Source of the DNA: Streptomyces sp. NBC_00483
GTDB taxonomy: Bacteria > Actinomycetota > Actinomycetes > Streptomycetales > Streptomycetaceae
DNA length: 64,000 nt
Direction: 5' to 3'
Assembly: GCF_036013745.1 (NCBI RefSeq)
Contig: NZ_CP107880.1
Location: 9,486,001-9,550,000, forward strand
The position numbers were made by a program, and so were the translations under genes. Positions 54,087-62,859 of the stretch are shown in pieces (within the stretch, counting starts at the first letter, position 1; every line of letters begins with the position of its first letter). Below the pieces are notes generated by a model that saw only the letters and a list, made by a program, of their open reading frames with translations, was not told the DNA's origin and searched no databases.

Positions 54087-54121
54087 GGACCTGCCTGCCG
54101 TCCGCCCCGAGACTCGTGGCC

Positions 54122-54913
54122 ATGAACGATCTGACGACCTCGACCGTCGACGACGTGGCGGGACTGCGGGCGGTGGCCGACTTCCTCGCCGATGTGTGGC
54201 AGATGCCCCGCGACGCCCCGCCCTTCCACACCGATGTGCTGCACAGCGTCGCCCACGCGGGCGGCGCCGTGCACGCGGCCCGGTCGGGCGGCGCCGTGGT
54301 CGGCGCCTCGGTCGCGGTGTTCGGACCGCCGGCCGAGCGTGACATCTACTCGCTGGCCGCCGCGGCCGCCACCTCCGACCGCGGCACCGGCTACCTCGTG
54401 AAGCAGGCCCAGCGCACCTGGGCGCTCGAACGCGGCGCCCGCACCATGCGCTGGACCTTCGACCCGCTCGTCGCCAGGAACGCCCGCTTCAACCTGGTGA
54501 AGCTGGGCGCGGTCGCCAGCGAGTACCAGGTCGACTTCTACGGGCCGATGGACGACGGCATCAACAACGGCGACGAGACCGACCGCCTCACCGCCCTGTG
54601 GGACCTGACGGCCGACGCCCCGGGGGCCGACGACCCGGCCGATGGCCGCGCCGAGGCCGCCGTGCTCGCCAAGGCCCCGGACGGCGGCCCGCTCGCCGCC
54701 CGCGACGCGAACCGCCTATGGTGCCGTGTCCCGGAGGACATCGTCGCTCTGCGCGCCAGCGACCCGGACACCGCGCTGCGCTGGCGGCACGCCGTGCGCG
54801 AGGTCTTCACCTCGGCGTACGCGGAGGGGCTGCGGGCGACCGCGATGTCCCGCGACGGCTGGTACCTGCTCACCCACCCCTCTGCTCTCACCGCCCGGGA
54901 GGACCAGGCATGA
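54122..54913 (+). CDS. GNAT-superfamily acyltransferase (COG3375-like), putative D-amino acid N-succinyltransferase
   Basis: This 263-aa protein matches the COG3375 acyltransferase pattern: WQMPRDAPPFHTDVLHSVAHAGG split around the N-terminal cap, GAVVGASVAVFGPP, RGTGYLVKQAQRTWALERGA (CoA-phosphate loop) and WTFDPLVARNARFNLVKLGA. ATG 54122 is preferred because the upstream in-frame TTG at 54071 lies inside the regulatory motif. Its stop overlaps the racemase ATG (ATGA), so they are translated together. Next to an N-succinylamino acid racemase, such GNATs succinylate D-amino acids from succinyl-CoA; this is inferred. Confidence 0.78.
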   Translation: MNDLTTSTVDDVAGLRAVADFLADVWQMPRDAPPFHTDVLHSVAHAGGAVHAARSGGAVVGASVAVFGPPAERDIYSLAAAAATSDRGTGYLVKQAQRTWALERGARTMRWTFDPLVARNARFNLVKLGAVASEYQVDFYGPMDDGINNGDETDRLTALWDLTADAPGADDPADGRAEAAVLAKAPDGGPLAARDANRLWCRVPEDIVALRASDPDTALRWRHAVREVFTSAYAEGLRATAMSRDGWYLLTHPSALTAREDQA

Positions 54914-56016
54914 AGATCGAACGCGTAGAGCTGCTGCACATCGCGATTCCGCTGGTCAAGCCGTTCCGCACCTCGTTCAGCAGCGTCGACAGCAAGGACG
55001 CCTTCCTGCTGCACGTGGTGACCGACGAGGCGGAGGGCTGGTCGGAGTTCGCAGGCGACCCCGACCCGCTGTACTGCTCCGAGTTCATCGCGGGCGCCGA
55101 GATCGTCATCCGGGACTTCCTGCTGCCGCGCGTCAAGGCGCTCCCCGAGCCGCGGGCGGCGGCCGCCGGGGCCGCGATGGAACCGGTCAAGGGCAACGAG
55201 CTGGCGAAGGCCGCCCTCGAGACGGCACTGCTCGACGCCGAACTGCGGGCCCACAACATGCCGTTGGCCACGTACCTCGGCTCGGCCACCGGGCAGAAGG
55301 TGCCCGCGGGTGTCTCCGTCGGCATCAAGAACTCCATCCCTGAACTCCTCGACGACGTCGAGGAGTATCTGGCCGAGGGCTATGTCCGCATCAAGCTGAA
55401 GATCGAGCCCGGCTGGGACCTGGAGCCGCTGCGCGCGGTGCGCGAGCGCTTCGGCGACGCGCTGCCGCTGCAGGTGGACGCCAACACCGCGTACACCCTC
55501 GCCGACGCCGAACACCTGCGGAAACTGGACGAGTTCGGGCTGCTGCTCATCGAGGAGCCGCTCACCGAGAACGATCTGCGCGCCCACGCCCGGCTCCAGC
55601 AGCGCATCGCGACCCCGGTGTGCCTGGACGAGTCGATCCACAGCGCGCGGGACGCCGCCACGGCCATCGCCATGGAGGCCTGCCGGGTCATCAACGTCAA
55701 GCCGGCCCGTGTCGGCGGCTACCTGGAGGCCCGCCGCATCCACGACGTGGCGGTCGCCAACGGTGTGCCGGTGTGGTGCGGCGGCATGCTGGAGACGGGC
55801 ATCGGCCGGGCCCCCAACCTGGCGCTCGCCGCGCTGCCCGGCTTCACCCTGCCCGGCGACACCTCGGCCTCCAGCCGGTACTACGCGGAGGACATCACCG
55901 AGCCGTTCGTGCTCGACAAGGACGGCTGCCTGTCGGTGCCTTCGGGCCCCGGAATCGGCATCGACCCGCTGCCGGAGACCCTCGCGCGCTTCACCACCGC
56001 CACCCACTGGCTGTAA
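54910..56016 (+). CDS. N-succinylamino acid racemase / o-succinylbenzoate synthase-family enzyme
   Basis: This 368-aa enolase-superfamily protein of the MenC/NSAR group has a capping domain with LVKPFRTSFSSVD and barrel motifs YVRIKLKIEPGWD (KxK), LPLQVDANTAYT (metal Asp), LLIEEPL (metal Glu), VCLDESI (metal Asp) and INVKPARVGGYLEA (second acid-base Lys). Such enzymes can make o-succinylbenzoate or racemise N-succinyl amino acids. No menaquinone genes are nearby, while a GNAT, a desuccinylase and an amino acid permease are, so NSAR is the likely role. Confidence 0.88.
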   Translation: MKIERVELLHIAIPLVKPFRTSFSSVDSKDAFLLHVVTDEAEGWSEFAGDPDPLYCSEFIAGAEIVIRDFLLPRVKALPEPRAAAAGAAMEPVKGNELAKAALETALLDAELRAHNMPLATYLGSATGQKVPAGVSVGIKNSIPELLDDVEEYLAEGYVRIKLKIEPGWDLEPLRAVRERFGDALPLQVDANTAYTLADAEHLRKLDEFGLLLIEEPLTENDLRAHARLQQRIATPVCLDESIHSARDAATAIAMEACRVINVKPARVGGYLEARRIHDVAVANGVPVWCGGMLETGIGRAPNLALAALPGFTLPGDTSASSRYYAEDITEPFVLDKDGCLSVPSGPGIGIDPLPETLARFTTATHWL

Positions 56017-56143
56017 CCGGTGGGTCGACACCCCGGTCATGTTCGGATCCGGTCTTTCCGGGTAGCGGCGTGACGGTCACCCCTGGGCGGGTCGAAGCGG
56101 GCCCGCCGGGGGCGTGAACCGTCCGACGACAAGGGAGACTTGG

Positions 56144-56791
56144 GTGTCAGAGAGCCAGGACCGGATCAAGAAGGCGCACGGTCTCGAGGGTGTTCCCGAC
56201 CGCATCGACTCGTACTACGGAGAGTGGGCGGCCTCGTACGACGAGGACCTGCGCACCACCGACTACCGGGGCCCCCACGAGATCGGCGAGCTGTTCGACG
56301 CGATGGCGGGCGACCATCCGGGTGCGATCGGGGCCGGGTCCGTGGTCCTCGACGCGGGCTGCGGAACGGGCCTCGTCGGGAGCGTGCTCGCGCGGCGCGG
56401 CGTCACCGTGATCGACGGCTTCGACCTCAGCGAGAACATGGTCGCCGAGGCCCGCAAGACCGGCATCTACCGCTCGCTCACCGCAGGCGTGGACATGAAC
56501 CGGGGCCTGGTGGAGTACGCGGACGACAGCTACGACGTGGCCGTCTGCTGCGGTGTCTTCACGCTGGGGCACGTGCCGCCGACCGGGGTGCAGGGGCTGC
56601 TGCGCGTCACCAAGCCCGGCGGCCTCGTCCTGATGAGCACCTTCTCGAAGTACCTGGCCGGCTCGGACTTCGTCGACTACGTGCAGCGGCAGGCGGACGA
56701 CGGCGCCCTGAAGGTCGTCGAGCGGCGGCGCGACGTGCCGTACACGGCCGAAGGGCCCGCGGACTACTGGGCGTTCGAGGTGCTGCGCTGA
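56144..56791 (+). CDS. Class I SAM-dependent methyltransferase
   Basis: This 215-aa protein has motif I in VVLDAGCGTGLVGSVLA, motif II near DGFDLSENMVAEA and motif III-like VCCGVFTLGHVPP, GGLVLMSTFS. The N-terminal region (YYGEWAASYDEDL) matches Williams-Beuren/UbiE-like small-molecule methyltransferases. GTG 56144 follows GGGAG; a longer start at 56114 lacks one. It is alone between the racemase and TetX-like genes, with its own upstream gap of 127 bases. Substrate unknown. Confidence 0.84.
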   Translation: MSESQDRIKKAHGLEGVPDRIDSYYGEWAASYDEDLRTTDYRGPHEIGELFDAMAGDHPGAIGAGSVVLDAGCGTGLVGSVLARRGVTVIDGFDLSENMVAEARKTGIYRSLTAGVDMNRGLVEYADDSYDVAVCCGVFTLGHVPPTGVQGLLRVTKPGGLVLMSTFSKYLAGSDFVDYVQRQADDGALKVVERRRDVPYTAEGPADYWAFEVLR

Positions 56792-56979
56792 CGGATCCGC
56801 CCGGCGGGTTCCGGCGTGTGTGGGGCCGCTGTCGGTGAGTTGTCGGCGGCGGTCGGTGGTCTGTAGGTGATCTGTCGTGGGCCGCAGGGAGATTGGTGGC
56901 TGCAGGCGCCGTGGGACAACGGCGCCGGCCGCGGGCACCACGCCTCGCGGCCCACGTACGATCCGGAAGGACCCCACCC

Positions 56980-58107
56980 ATGGCCACGGACAGCAAGCAC
57001 GTCACGATCATCGGAGCCGGTCTCGGCGGGCTCACCCTCGCCCGCGTCCTGCACCTCCACGGCATACCCGCCACCGTCTACGAGGCCGAGTCCTCGCCGA
57101 CCGCACGTGCGCAAGGCGGGCTGCTCGACATCCACGACTACAACGGCCAGCTCGCCGTCGAAGCGGCCGACCTGATGGACGAGTTCCGCGCGCTCGTCCT
57201 GGAGGGCCACGAGGCCATGCGGATCCTCGAACCGGACGGCACCGTGCTGTTCGAGAAGGACGACGACGGCACGGGCGGCCGCCCGGAGGTCTACCGCGGC
57301 GAACTGCGACAGATCCTGCTGGACTCCCTCCCGGCCGGCACCGTCCACTGGGGCCACAAGGTCAGCGGCGCCCGCAGCCTCGGCGAAGGACGCCACGAGG
57401 TGACCTTCGCCGACGAATCCACCGTCGTCACCGACCTGCTGGTCGGCGCGGACGGCGCCTGGTCCCGGGTCCGACCACTGCTCTCCGCGGCCACACCCGC
57501 GTACTCCGGCAAGTCGGTCGTCGAGACCTACCTGTACGAGTCCGACACCCGGTACCCGGCCACGGCGAAGTCGGTCGGCGGCGGGATGATGATCTCGATG
57601 AAGCCGGGCCGGGAGCTCTTCGCGCACCGCGAGCGGGGCGGCACCCTGCACGCCTACGTGGGTCTCGAAGAGCCGCTGGAGTGGTTCGACGCCATCGACT
57701 TCACCGACGCCGCCGTCACCGAGCGCATCGCGGAGGAGTTCCACGGCTGGGCGCCCGAGCTCACCGCGCTGATCACCGAGGCCGACGACGCACCGACCCT
57801 GCGCCGCCTGTACACGCTGCCGACCGACCATCGGTGGGAGCGGGTGCCGGGTATCACTCTGCTGGGCGACGCGGCGCACCTCGCGCCCCCGAACGGCGAG
57901 GGCGCCAATCTGGCCATGGTGGACGGAGCCGAGCTGGGGCAGGCGATCGCCGCACACCCCGGCGACGTGGAAGCCGCGCTGACCGCGTACGAGCAGGCCA
58001 TGTTCGCCCGCACCGCCGAGACCCACGGGGCCGACGATGACGACCACTCGCTGGAGGAGCTGATAGCCGAGCTTCACCGTGCGAAGGCGGCGGACGCCGC
58101 CGAATGA
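56980..58107 (+). CDS. FAD-dependent monooxygenase, TetX-like
   Basis: This 375-aa class A flavin monooxygenase has VTIIGAGLGGLTLARVLHLH (FAD loop), LVGADGAWSRVRP (DG motif) and ITLLGDAAHLAPPNGEGAN (GD motif). VYEAESSPTARAQGGLLDIHDY closely follows the TetX pattern and length. TetX hydroxylates tetracyclines, but many actinobacterial relatives act on other substrates, so resistance is only a possibility. GGAAGGA precedes ATG 56980. The 188 bases upstream carry repeated GTCGGTG words. Confidence 0.85.
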   Translation: MATDSKHVTIIGAGLGGLTLARVLHLHGIPATVYEAESSPTARAQGGLLDIHDYNGQLAVEAADLMDEFRALVLEGHEAMRILEPDGTVLFEKDDDGTGGRPEVYRGELRQILLDSLPAGTVHWGHKVSGARSLGEGRHEVTFADESTVVTDLLVGADGAWSRVRPLLSAATPAYSGKSVVETYLYESDTRYPATAKSVGGGMMISMKPGRELFAHRERGGTLHAYVGLEEPLEWFDAIDFTDAAVTERIAEEFHGWAPELTALITEADDAPTLRRLYTLPTDHRWERVPGITLLGDAAHLAPPNGEGANLAMVDGAELGQAIAAHPGDVEAALTAYEQAMFARTAETHGADDDDHSLEELIAELHRAKAADAAE

Positions 58108-58125
58108 TGCGGAAGTACGGAACCC

Positions 58126-58163
58126 GCCCGGCACGGTCCAGGGGGCGCTGGGCCGTGCCGGGC
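58126..58163. terminator. Terminator between TetX-like and phosphoesterase genes
   Basis: GCCCGGCACGG (58126-58136) pairs perfectly with CCGTGCCGGGC (58153-58163) between convergent genes. Confidence 0.65.
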
Positions 58164-58180
58164 AGTCTGGGGGCGCGCCG

Positions 58181-60049
58181 TCAGGCGGCGGTGCGCTGCC
58201 TGCGTCGCAGGGTGAGGTACGTGCCGGTGGCGCCGGTGGCGAGCAGCGCGGCCACACCGAGGCTCACCGGGAGCACCGGGAAGTCGTCGGTCGTCGCGGC
58301 CGTGTTCTCCATCGGCGGGCCCGGCGTGATGTGTGTCGTGACCGGGGCGACGGCGTGCAGGGCGCCCTCGGACTTCACCGAGCCGTCCGTGTTCAACAGC
58401 AGCTGTCTGTTGTTGGGGTGCTTGAAGTCGAACATCCCGGACAGCGGACCCGCGGTGGCGTCGAAGGAGTGGTCGCCGATCCGTCCTGTGTGCCAGTTGT
58501 CCTCGATGAAGCGGATGATGGACGCCTGGTCGGTCATGGTGTGGTCGACCTTGTTGACCTTGCTGTACGGGGAGATCACGAGCAGCGGCTGCCGGGTGCC
58601 GGGGCCGCAGCGGTCCTGGTAACCCCCGGCCGCCGCCGGGCCGTTCTGGCAGGCGGGGGAGTCGGCGGCCTTGCCGTTGGAGCCGACCGTGGTGTCCTTC
58701 GAACCGTTGCGCGGCGGGATGTAGGCGTGGTCGTACCAGCCGTCCGAGTCGTCGTACGCGACGACGATCGCGGTCGACTTCCACTGCGGCGAGCTCTGCA
58801 CCGCGTTGATCTGGTTCACCAGGAAGTGCTGCTCGTCGACCGGGTCGGAGTAGCCGGCGTGCCCGTCCTGGTACGCGCTGGCCTTGACCATGCTGACGGC
58901 CGGGAGGTGGCCCGCCTTCGCGGCGGCAGCGAAATCGGTCAGGTCGTAATTGTGGTTGGCGCGGCCCGCGTGGCCGATCTCCGCGACGCTCGTGGGCGCC
59001 AGGTGGTGCGGGTTCGCCGTCGTCTTGTAGTAGGCGAACGGGTTGTGGTGCGGGCTGTAGTCGAGGGTCGACGCACCGCCGACATTGGCGTGCGCGTCCT
59101 CGCACTTGGCGTACGAGCCGTCCTCGCCGTTCCACGCGGAGCTCGGCCGGAAGCCGCCCTGGAACCAACCCCAGGACACCTTGCGGGTGTTGAGCAGGTC
59201 ACCGATGTTCCTGCCCTGCATAGTGGCGAGCGCACTGGCCGCGGTGTGGTTCTTGTCGGAACAGTCGTCGAACGACGGGTCCGGGTCATTGATCATCGTG
59301 CCGACGCCGTGCGCGTCCGGCGACTGGACCGCGGTTTTGTCGGGCGTATCGGTCTGCTTGGGGTTCTCGGTGCTGGAGGCCGGGTCGGTGGAGATGACCC
59401 CGTGCGTGTTCCCGGAGGCCAGGTTGATGGCTCCGGGCGTCGACGGGCCGTAGTTCGACCCGTAGGAGCGGTCGCTCAGGGAGTAGTGCTGGGCGTAGTT
59501 CCACAGCGCGGTGACGGTGTTGCCGTCGAAGTAGTCCATCGCCAGGCCCGGTTCGCCGAACAGGCCGCCGCTGCACTTGTCGACCTCGGTGTTCTGCACG
59601 AACTTGTCGGCCTTGCCGCCGTTGTACGCGTACTGCTCGGGACCGTAGGAATGGTTCTGGTCGCAGGTCACCGCGTGGTCCGGGGTCAGCCGCTTGGGGG
59701 TGTACTGGTTGGGGTTCTGCTTCAGCAGGCCCGCGTGCGCGAGGGTGTCGATGTTCTTCGGCGTGCCCTTGGCCGGCGTGAACTTCGTGCCGTCGGTGTT
59801 CGCGGCCTTCGGATACGTCGCGAAGTAGTGGTCGAAGGAGTTGTTCTCGTCGAAGAGCACGACCACGTGCTTGATGGGAGTGGCGGTGCCGGAGGCGTGC
59901 CCCGCGGGTGCGGCCGCCCACGTGGGGGAGGCCCCGCCGAGCACGGTGAGCGCGGCGGCTCCCGCCAGCGCGCCCAGGCCTCGCACCACTGATCTCCCGG
60001 TCACCGATCCGCCGGTCACCGACCCGGATCTACGTGCCTTGCTGTCCAT
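58181..60049 (-). CDS. Secreted, membrane-anchored phosphoesterase (phospholipase C/acid phosphatase family)
   Basis: This 622-aa PF04185-type protein has a signal sequence ending near ASPTWAAAPAG and a catalytic domain opening HVVVLFDENNSFDHYFATYP (metal/nucleophile Asp-Glu-Asn-Asn). Also visible are NYAQHYSLSDRSYGSNYGPS, VAYDDSDGWYDHAY and LLVISPYSKVNKVDHTMTD. A C-terminal TM helix (LPVSLGVAALLATGATGTYL) with RRRQR would anchor it outside the cell. GGAGGA precedes ATG 60049. It hydrolyses phosphodiesters or monoesters; lipid specificity is not visible. Confidence 0.85.
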   Translation of the reverse strand: MDSKARRSGSVTGGSVTGRSVVRGLGALAGAAALTVLGGASPTWAAAPAGHASGTATPIKHVVVLFDENNSFDHYFATYPKAANTDGTKFTPAKGTPKNIDTLAHAGLLKQNPNQYTPKRLTPDHAVTCDQNHSYGPEQYAYNGGKADKFVQNTEVDKCSGGLFGEPGLAMDYFDGNTVTALWNYAQHYSLSDRSYGSNYGPSTPGAINLASGNTHGVISTDPASSTENPKQTDTPDKTAVQSPDAHGVGTMINDPDPSFDDCSDKNHTAASALATMQGRNIGDLLNTRKVSWGWFQGGFRPSSAWNGEDGSYAKCEDAHANVGGASTLDYSPHHNPFAYYKTTANPHHLAPTSVAEIGHAGRANHNYDLTDFAAAAKAGHLPAVSMVKASAYQDGHAGYSDPVDEQHFLVNQINAVQSSPQWKSTAIVVAYDDSDGWYDHAYIPPRNGSKDTTVGSNGKAADSPACQNGPAAAGGYQDRCGPGTRQPLLVISPYSKVNKVDHTMTDQASIIRFIEDNWHTGRIGDHSFDATAGPLSGMFDFKHPNNRQLLLNTDGSVKSEGALHAVAPVTTHITPGPPMENTAATTDDFPVLPVSLGVAALLATGATGTYLTLRRRQRTAA

Positions 60050-60207
60050 GGATGTGCGTCCTCCGACCCACGTCGACGGCGTGCATGCGCATGTACGGTG
60101 GCACTTGAGTGAACCCTGCATCTATATCAACGGGCAGATCTTGACCACCTGTTGACCGCTTGTGAGCGCAAGCTTTCCGTAGCGGTGAGGTCCGCTTGGG
60201 AGTTGCC

Positions 60208-61431
60208 TCAGGACAGCAGGGCTCGGCCGTACCAGTCGTCGGCGTCGCGCACGCCCGGCAGCGCGAAGAAATAGCCGCCGCCGAACGGGGAGATGTAGTC
60301 GGTGAGCGGTTCGCCCGCGAGCCGCTTCTGCACGGTCTCGAACTGCCGCCGCGGATCCTGCTGGTAGCAGGAGAACAGCAGGCCCATGTCGAGGTTGCCG
60401 TTGGCGTCCGTGCCCCGGTCGTAGTTGTAGGCGCGGCGCAGGATCCGCTGGCCCGCGGTGTTCGGGGTGCGGGGGTTGGCGAGCCGGATGTGGGCGTCCA
60501 GCGGGATGACGTCGCCCTTGGGGTCGTCGACGAACTTCGGGGTGTCGTGCTCCGCGTCACCGTCCAGTGGCGCGCCCGACGCGCGGGAACGCCCGAACAT
60601 CCGCTCCTGCTCGCTGAGCGAGACGCGGTCCCAGAACTCCACCAACATCCGTATCAGCCGGACCACTTGGTAGCTGCCTCCGACGGCCCACTCCGGCTCA
60701 CCGCTGTCCTTGCCGACCCACACCAGGCGGTCCATCGCGCGGGCGTCGGCGGTGTCCGGGTTGGCGGTGCCGTCCTTGAACCCCAGCAGATTGCGCGGCG
60801 TCCCCGAGGGGCGCGGCGGGCTGGTGAAGCCGTCCATGCGCCAGCGCACCTGCAGCGCACCGCGTGTGTGCCGGGTGATGTCGCGCAGCGCGTGCAGCAC
60901 CGTGTCCCGGTCGTCGGCGTGCAGTTGCAGGCTCAGATCGCCGTGACACCAGTCGGGGCGGAGGTCGTCGTCGGGGAAGGCGGGCATCGCGGTGAGCCGG
61001 TGCGGCCTGCGCCGGCCGAGCCCGAACCGCTCGTCGAACAGCGACTCCCCGACGCCCACGGTCACCGCGAGCGCCCCGCCCGGCAGCCGCTCGCCGAGCA
61101 CCCCCGAGTCGGCCGGCGGCGCGGTGATTCCGGCGGGCTCCGGTGTCCCGCCCGAGGCGAGGAAGCGGCAGCGGTCGGTCAACGCCCGCAGCGCGTCCGC
61201 GAGTTCGGCCCGCCCGTCGGCGGTGACATCGAGGGAGACGAACGCGGTCGCCCGGCGCTGCGCCGCGACGACGGAGGCCTGCCGGGCGCCGTGGAACGCG
61301 GCGACGGGTGTGGCCGGGATGTCGACCGGCCCTCCGACCGGGGCTGCGGCACCACCCGCGGTGAGCCCGACCCCGGCGAGTGCGGCACCCCGCAGCAGTC
61401 CGCGCCGCCCGACACCGCCCGCCCCGCTCAC
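60208..61431 (-). CDS. efeB: Dyp-type heme peroxidase EfeB
   Basis: This 407-aa protein has a twin-arginine signal ([16 protein letters not shown]) and a dye-decolourising peroxidase domain. GFKDGTANP holds the distal catalytic Asp. Further motifs are [32 protein letters not shown] and the C-terminal [20 protein letters not shown]. EfeB works outside the membrane with EfeO in ferrous/heme iron uptake. GTG 61431 overlaps the efeO stop (GTGA). No EfeU permease follows; the next gene downstream is the phosphoesterase. Confidence 0.9.
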   Translation of the reverse strand: MSGAGGVGRRGLLRGAALAGVGLTAGGAAAPVGGPVDIPATPVAAFHGARQASVVAAQRRATAFVSLDVTADGRAELADALRALTDRCRFLASGGTPEPAGITAPPADSGVLGERLPGGALAVTVGVGESLFDERFGLGRRRPHRLTAMPAFPDDDLRPDWCHGDLSLQLHADDRDTVLHALRDITRHTRGALQVRWRMDGFTSPPRPSGTPRNLLGFKDGTANPDTADARAMDRLVWVGKDSGEPEWAVGGSYQVVRLIRMLVEFWDRVSLSEQERMFGRSRASGAPLDGDAEHDTPKFVDDPKGDVIPLDAHIRLANPRTPNTAGQRILRRAYNYDRGTDANGNLDMGLLFSCYQQDPRRQFETVQKRLAGEPLTDYISPFGGGYFFALPGVRDADDWYGRALLS

Positions 61432-62633
61432 ACCGTCCTCCGCGGATCGCACAGCGTCGCCACCGAGGCGAGGCGCTCGACGAGGTCCCCGAACCGGGCG
61501 TCGACGCGCTCGCGCCGCACCCGGCTCAGCTCCTCCAGTGGTGGCCAGTGGTCGTCGTGGCGCAGCCCGTCGAGGGTCTGCCCGGCCTGCTTCAAGTCCC
61601 GTTCCAGGGACGGGAGGTGGGCGTAGCGCCGGGTCAGGATCGGGTGCAGGCGGGAGAGGACCTCGCGGGTGCCGTCCACGTTGGCGCGGGCCGTGGCGAG
61701 ATTGCTGCCGCTGCCGAAGTCCGTACGCCCCGTCAGCTCGAACTGCACCGTGTTCTCCAGAATCTCGTGCGCCCGCAGGCCCAGTTGTGCCGGGTCCATC
61801 CGGGCCTGCGCCCAGTCCTCGCGCAGCGCGGTGACCGCCTTCAGCAACGCGGCCGCAGGGGACCGCAGTTCGTGTGCCGACTGGCCGTGCCACAGCCCGT
61901 ACTCGACGCGGTGGAAGCCGGTGAAGTCCTTGTCGTGGGCGCCGTCCGGCAGCCCGGCGTCCGTGCCGTTGATCCGCCCGTCGGCGTCGCCGAACGCGTC
62001 GTAGGCCGCGCCCATCCGCTCGTACTGGAGGTGGGCGGGCAGCCATGCGGTGCGGGCCGCGCCGAGGTCGCCCTCGTCGACGGCGTCGCGGAGCGTTCCC
62101 GTAAGGCGGACCACCTTGTCGAGCCCGTCGCCGACCCACTTCTGGTAGGCGATCGACGGCGGGATCAGGTCGTGCGTGGTGACCGGAGCGGCGGCGGGCC
62201 CCGAACGGCCCTCGCGGATGCGGACCGTGGGACCGGTGACGGCGTCGGCGTCCTCGGGAAGACACTTGAACGCGTACGCGCCCCTGCCGAGCCGCACCGT
62301 CAACTCCCGTGTCGTGCCGGGACCGATGTCCTCCACCTCGCCGTACATGACGTGGCTGCGCGGATTCTCCAGGAACACCTCGGCGGAGGCGGCGGAGGTG
62401 TTGTGCAGCGCGAAGACCTGTACGCCGGGCGCGGGCTCGTCCCAGCCCTTGCCGCAGTGGCTCCCGGACACCTCGACCAGCGTGCGCGGCGGGCCGCCGG
62501 AGGAATCGCCGCGGTCGTGGTCACCCTGGGTGAGCGCGATGACATTGGCCACCAGCAGGCACAGCAGCACGACAAGTGCCCCGGTGAACAGCCACCGTTG
62601 TCTGCGCCGCCACCCGTCGCCGGGCCTCGACAT
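61428..62633 (-). CDS. efeO: Iron uptake protein EfeO (cupredoxin + M75 imelysin)
   Basis: This 401-aa protein begins with an uncleaved-looking TM segment ([20 protein letters not shown]), a cupredoxin-like domain (about 45-145; [33 protein letters not shown]) and an M75 imelysin domain (about 155-400) with the HxxE iron site in [20 protein letters not shown] precedes ATG 62633. EfeO binds ferrous iron in the envelope and passes it to EfeU, which is not in the window. It leads the efeO-efeB unit and diverges from a double-TetR gene. Confidence 0.9.
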   Translation of the reverse strand: MSRPGDGWRRRQRWLFTGALVVLLCLLVANVIALTQGDHDRGDSSGGPPRTLVEVSGSHCGKGWDEPAPGVQVFALHNTSAASAEVFLENPRSHVMYGEVEDIGPGTTRELTVRLGRGAYAFKCLPEDADAVTGPTVRIREGRSGPAAAPVTTHDLIPPSIAYQKWVGDGLDKVVRLTGTLRDAVDEGDLGAARTAWLPAHLQYERMGAAYDAFGDADGRINGTDAGLPDGAHDKDFTGFHRVEYGLWHGQSAHELRSPAAALLKAVTALREDWAQARMDPAQLGLRAHEILENTVQFELTGRTDFGSGSNLATARANVDGTREVLSRLHPILTRRYAHLPSLERDLKQAGQTLDGLRHDDHWPPLEELSRVRRERVDARFGDLVERLASVATLCDPRRTV

Positions 62634-62741
62634 CCGGGCCTCCCAAGGGGGTCGTACGGTGCGGGACGGCCCGATGCTAAGCGGCACACTCCACGCGAAC
62701 AGCAGTCCCCCGAAAATCATGACCAAGAGTTGACGCGAGAT

Positions 62742-62751
62742 CGTGTACACG
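62742..62751. promoter_or_regulatory. 10-bp palindrome between efeO and double-TetR genes
   Basis: CGTGTACACG is a perfect palindrome about 110 bases from either start in the 226-base divergent region. It may be an operator for the tandem TetR. No DmdR-type iron box is visible. Confidence 0.35.
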
Positions 62752-62859
62752 CTCGTCCGCAAGGAGGTCCGCGCACGCCATGGCGCGTGTCCCGGCGTGT
62801 GATTGACTGGCCCGCATGGCCCCGCTCCTGTCTCTGTCCCCGCACTCGTCAGCCCGGTC

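Noticed and set aside
60050..60160. PHO box upstream of the phosphoesterase
   Set aside because: The 11-bp period is present, but the repeat words do not match the GTTCACC-type consensus well enough to annotate a site.
62634..62859. Iron box (DmdR/IdeR type) for efeO
   Set aside because: No TTAGGTTAGGCTAACCTAA-like palindrome could be found in the divergent region.
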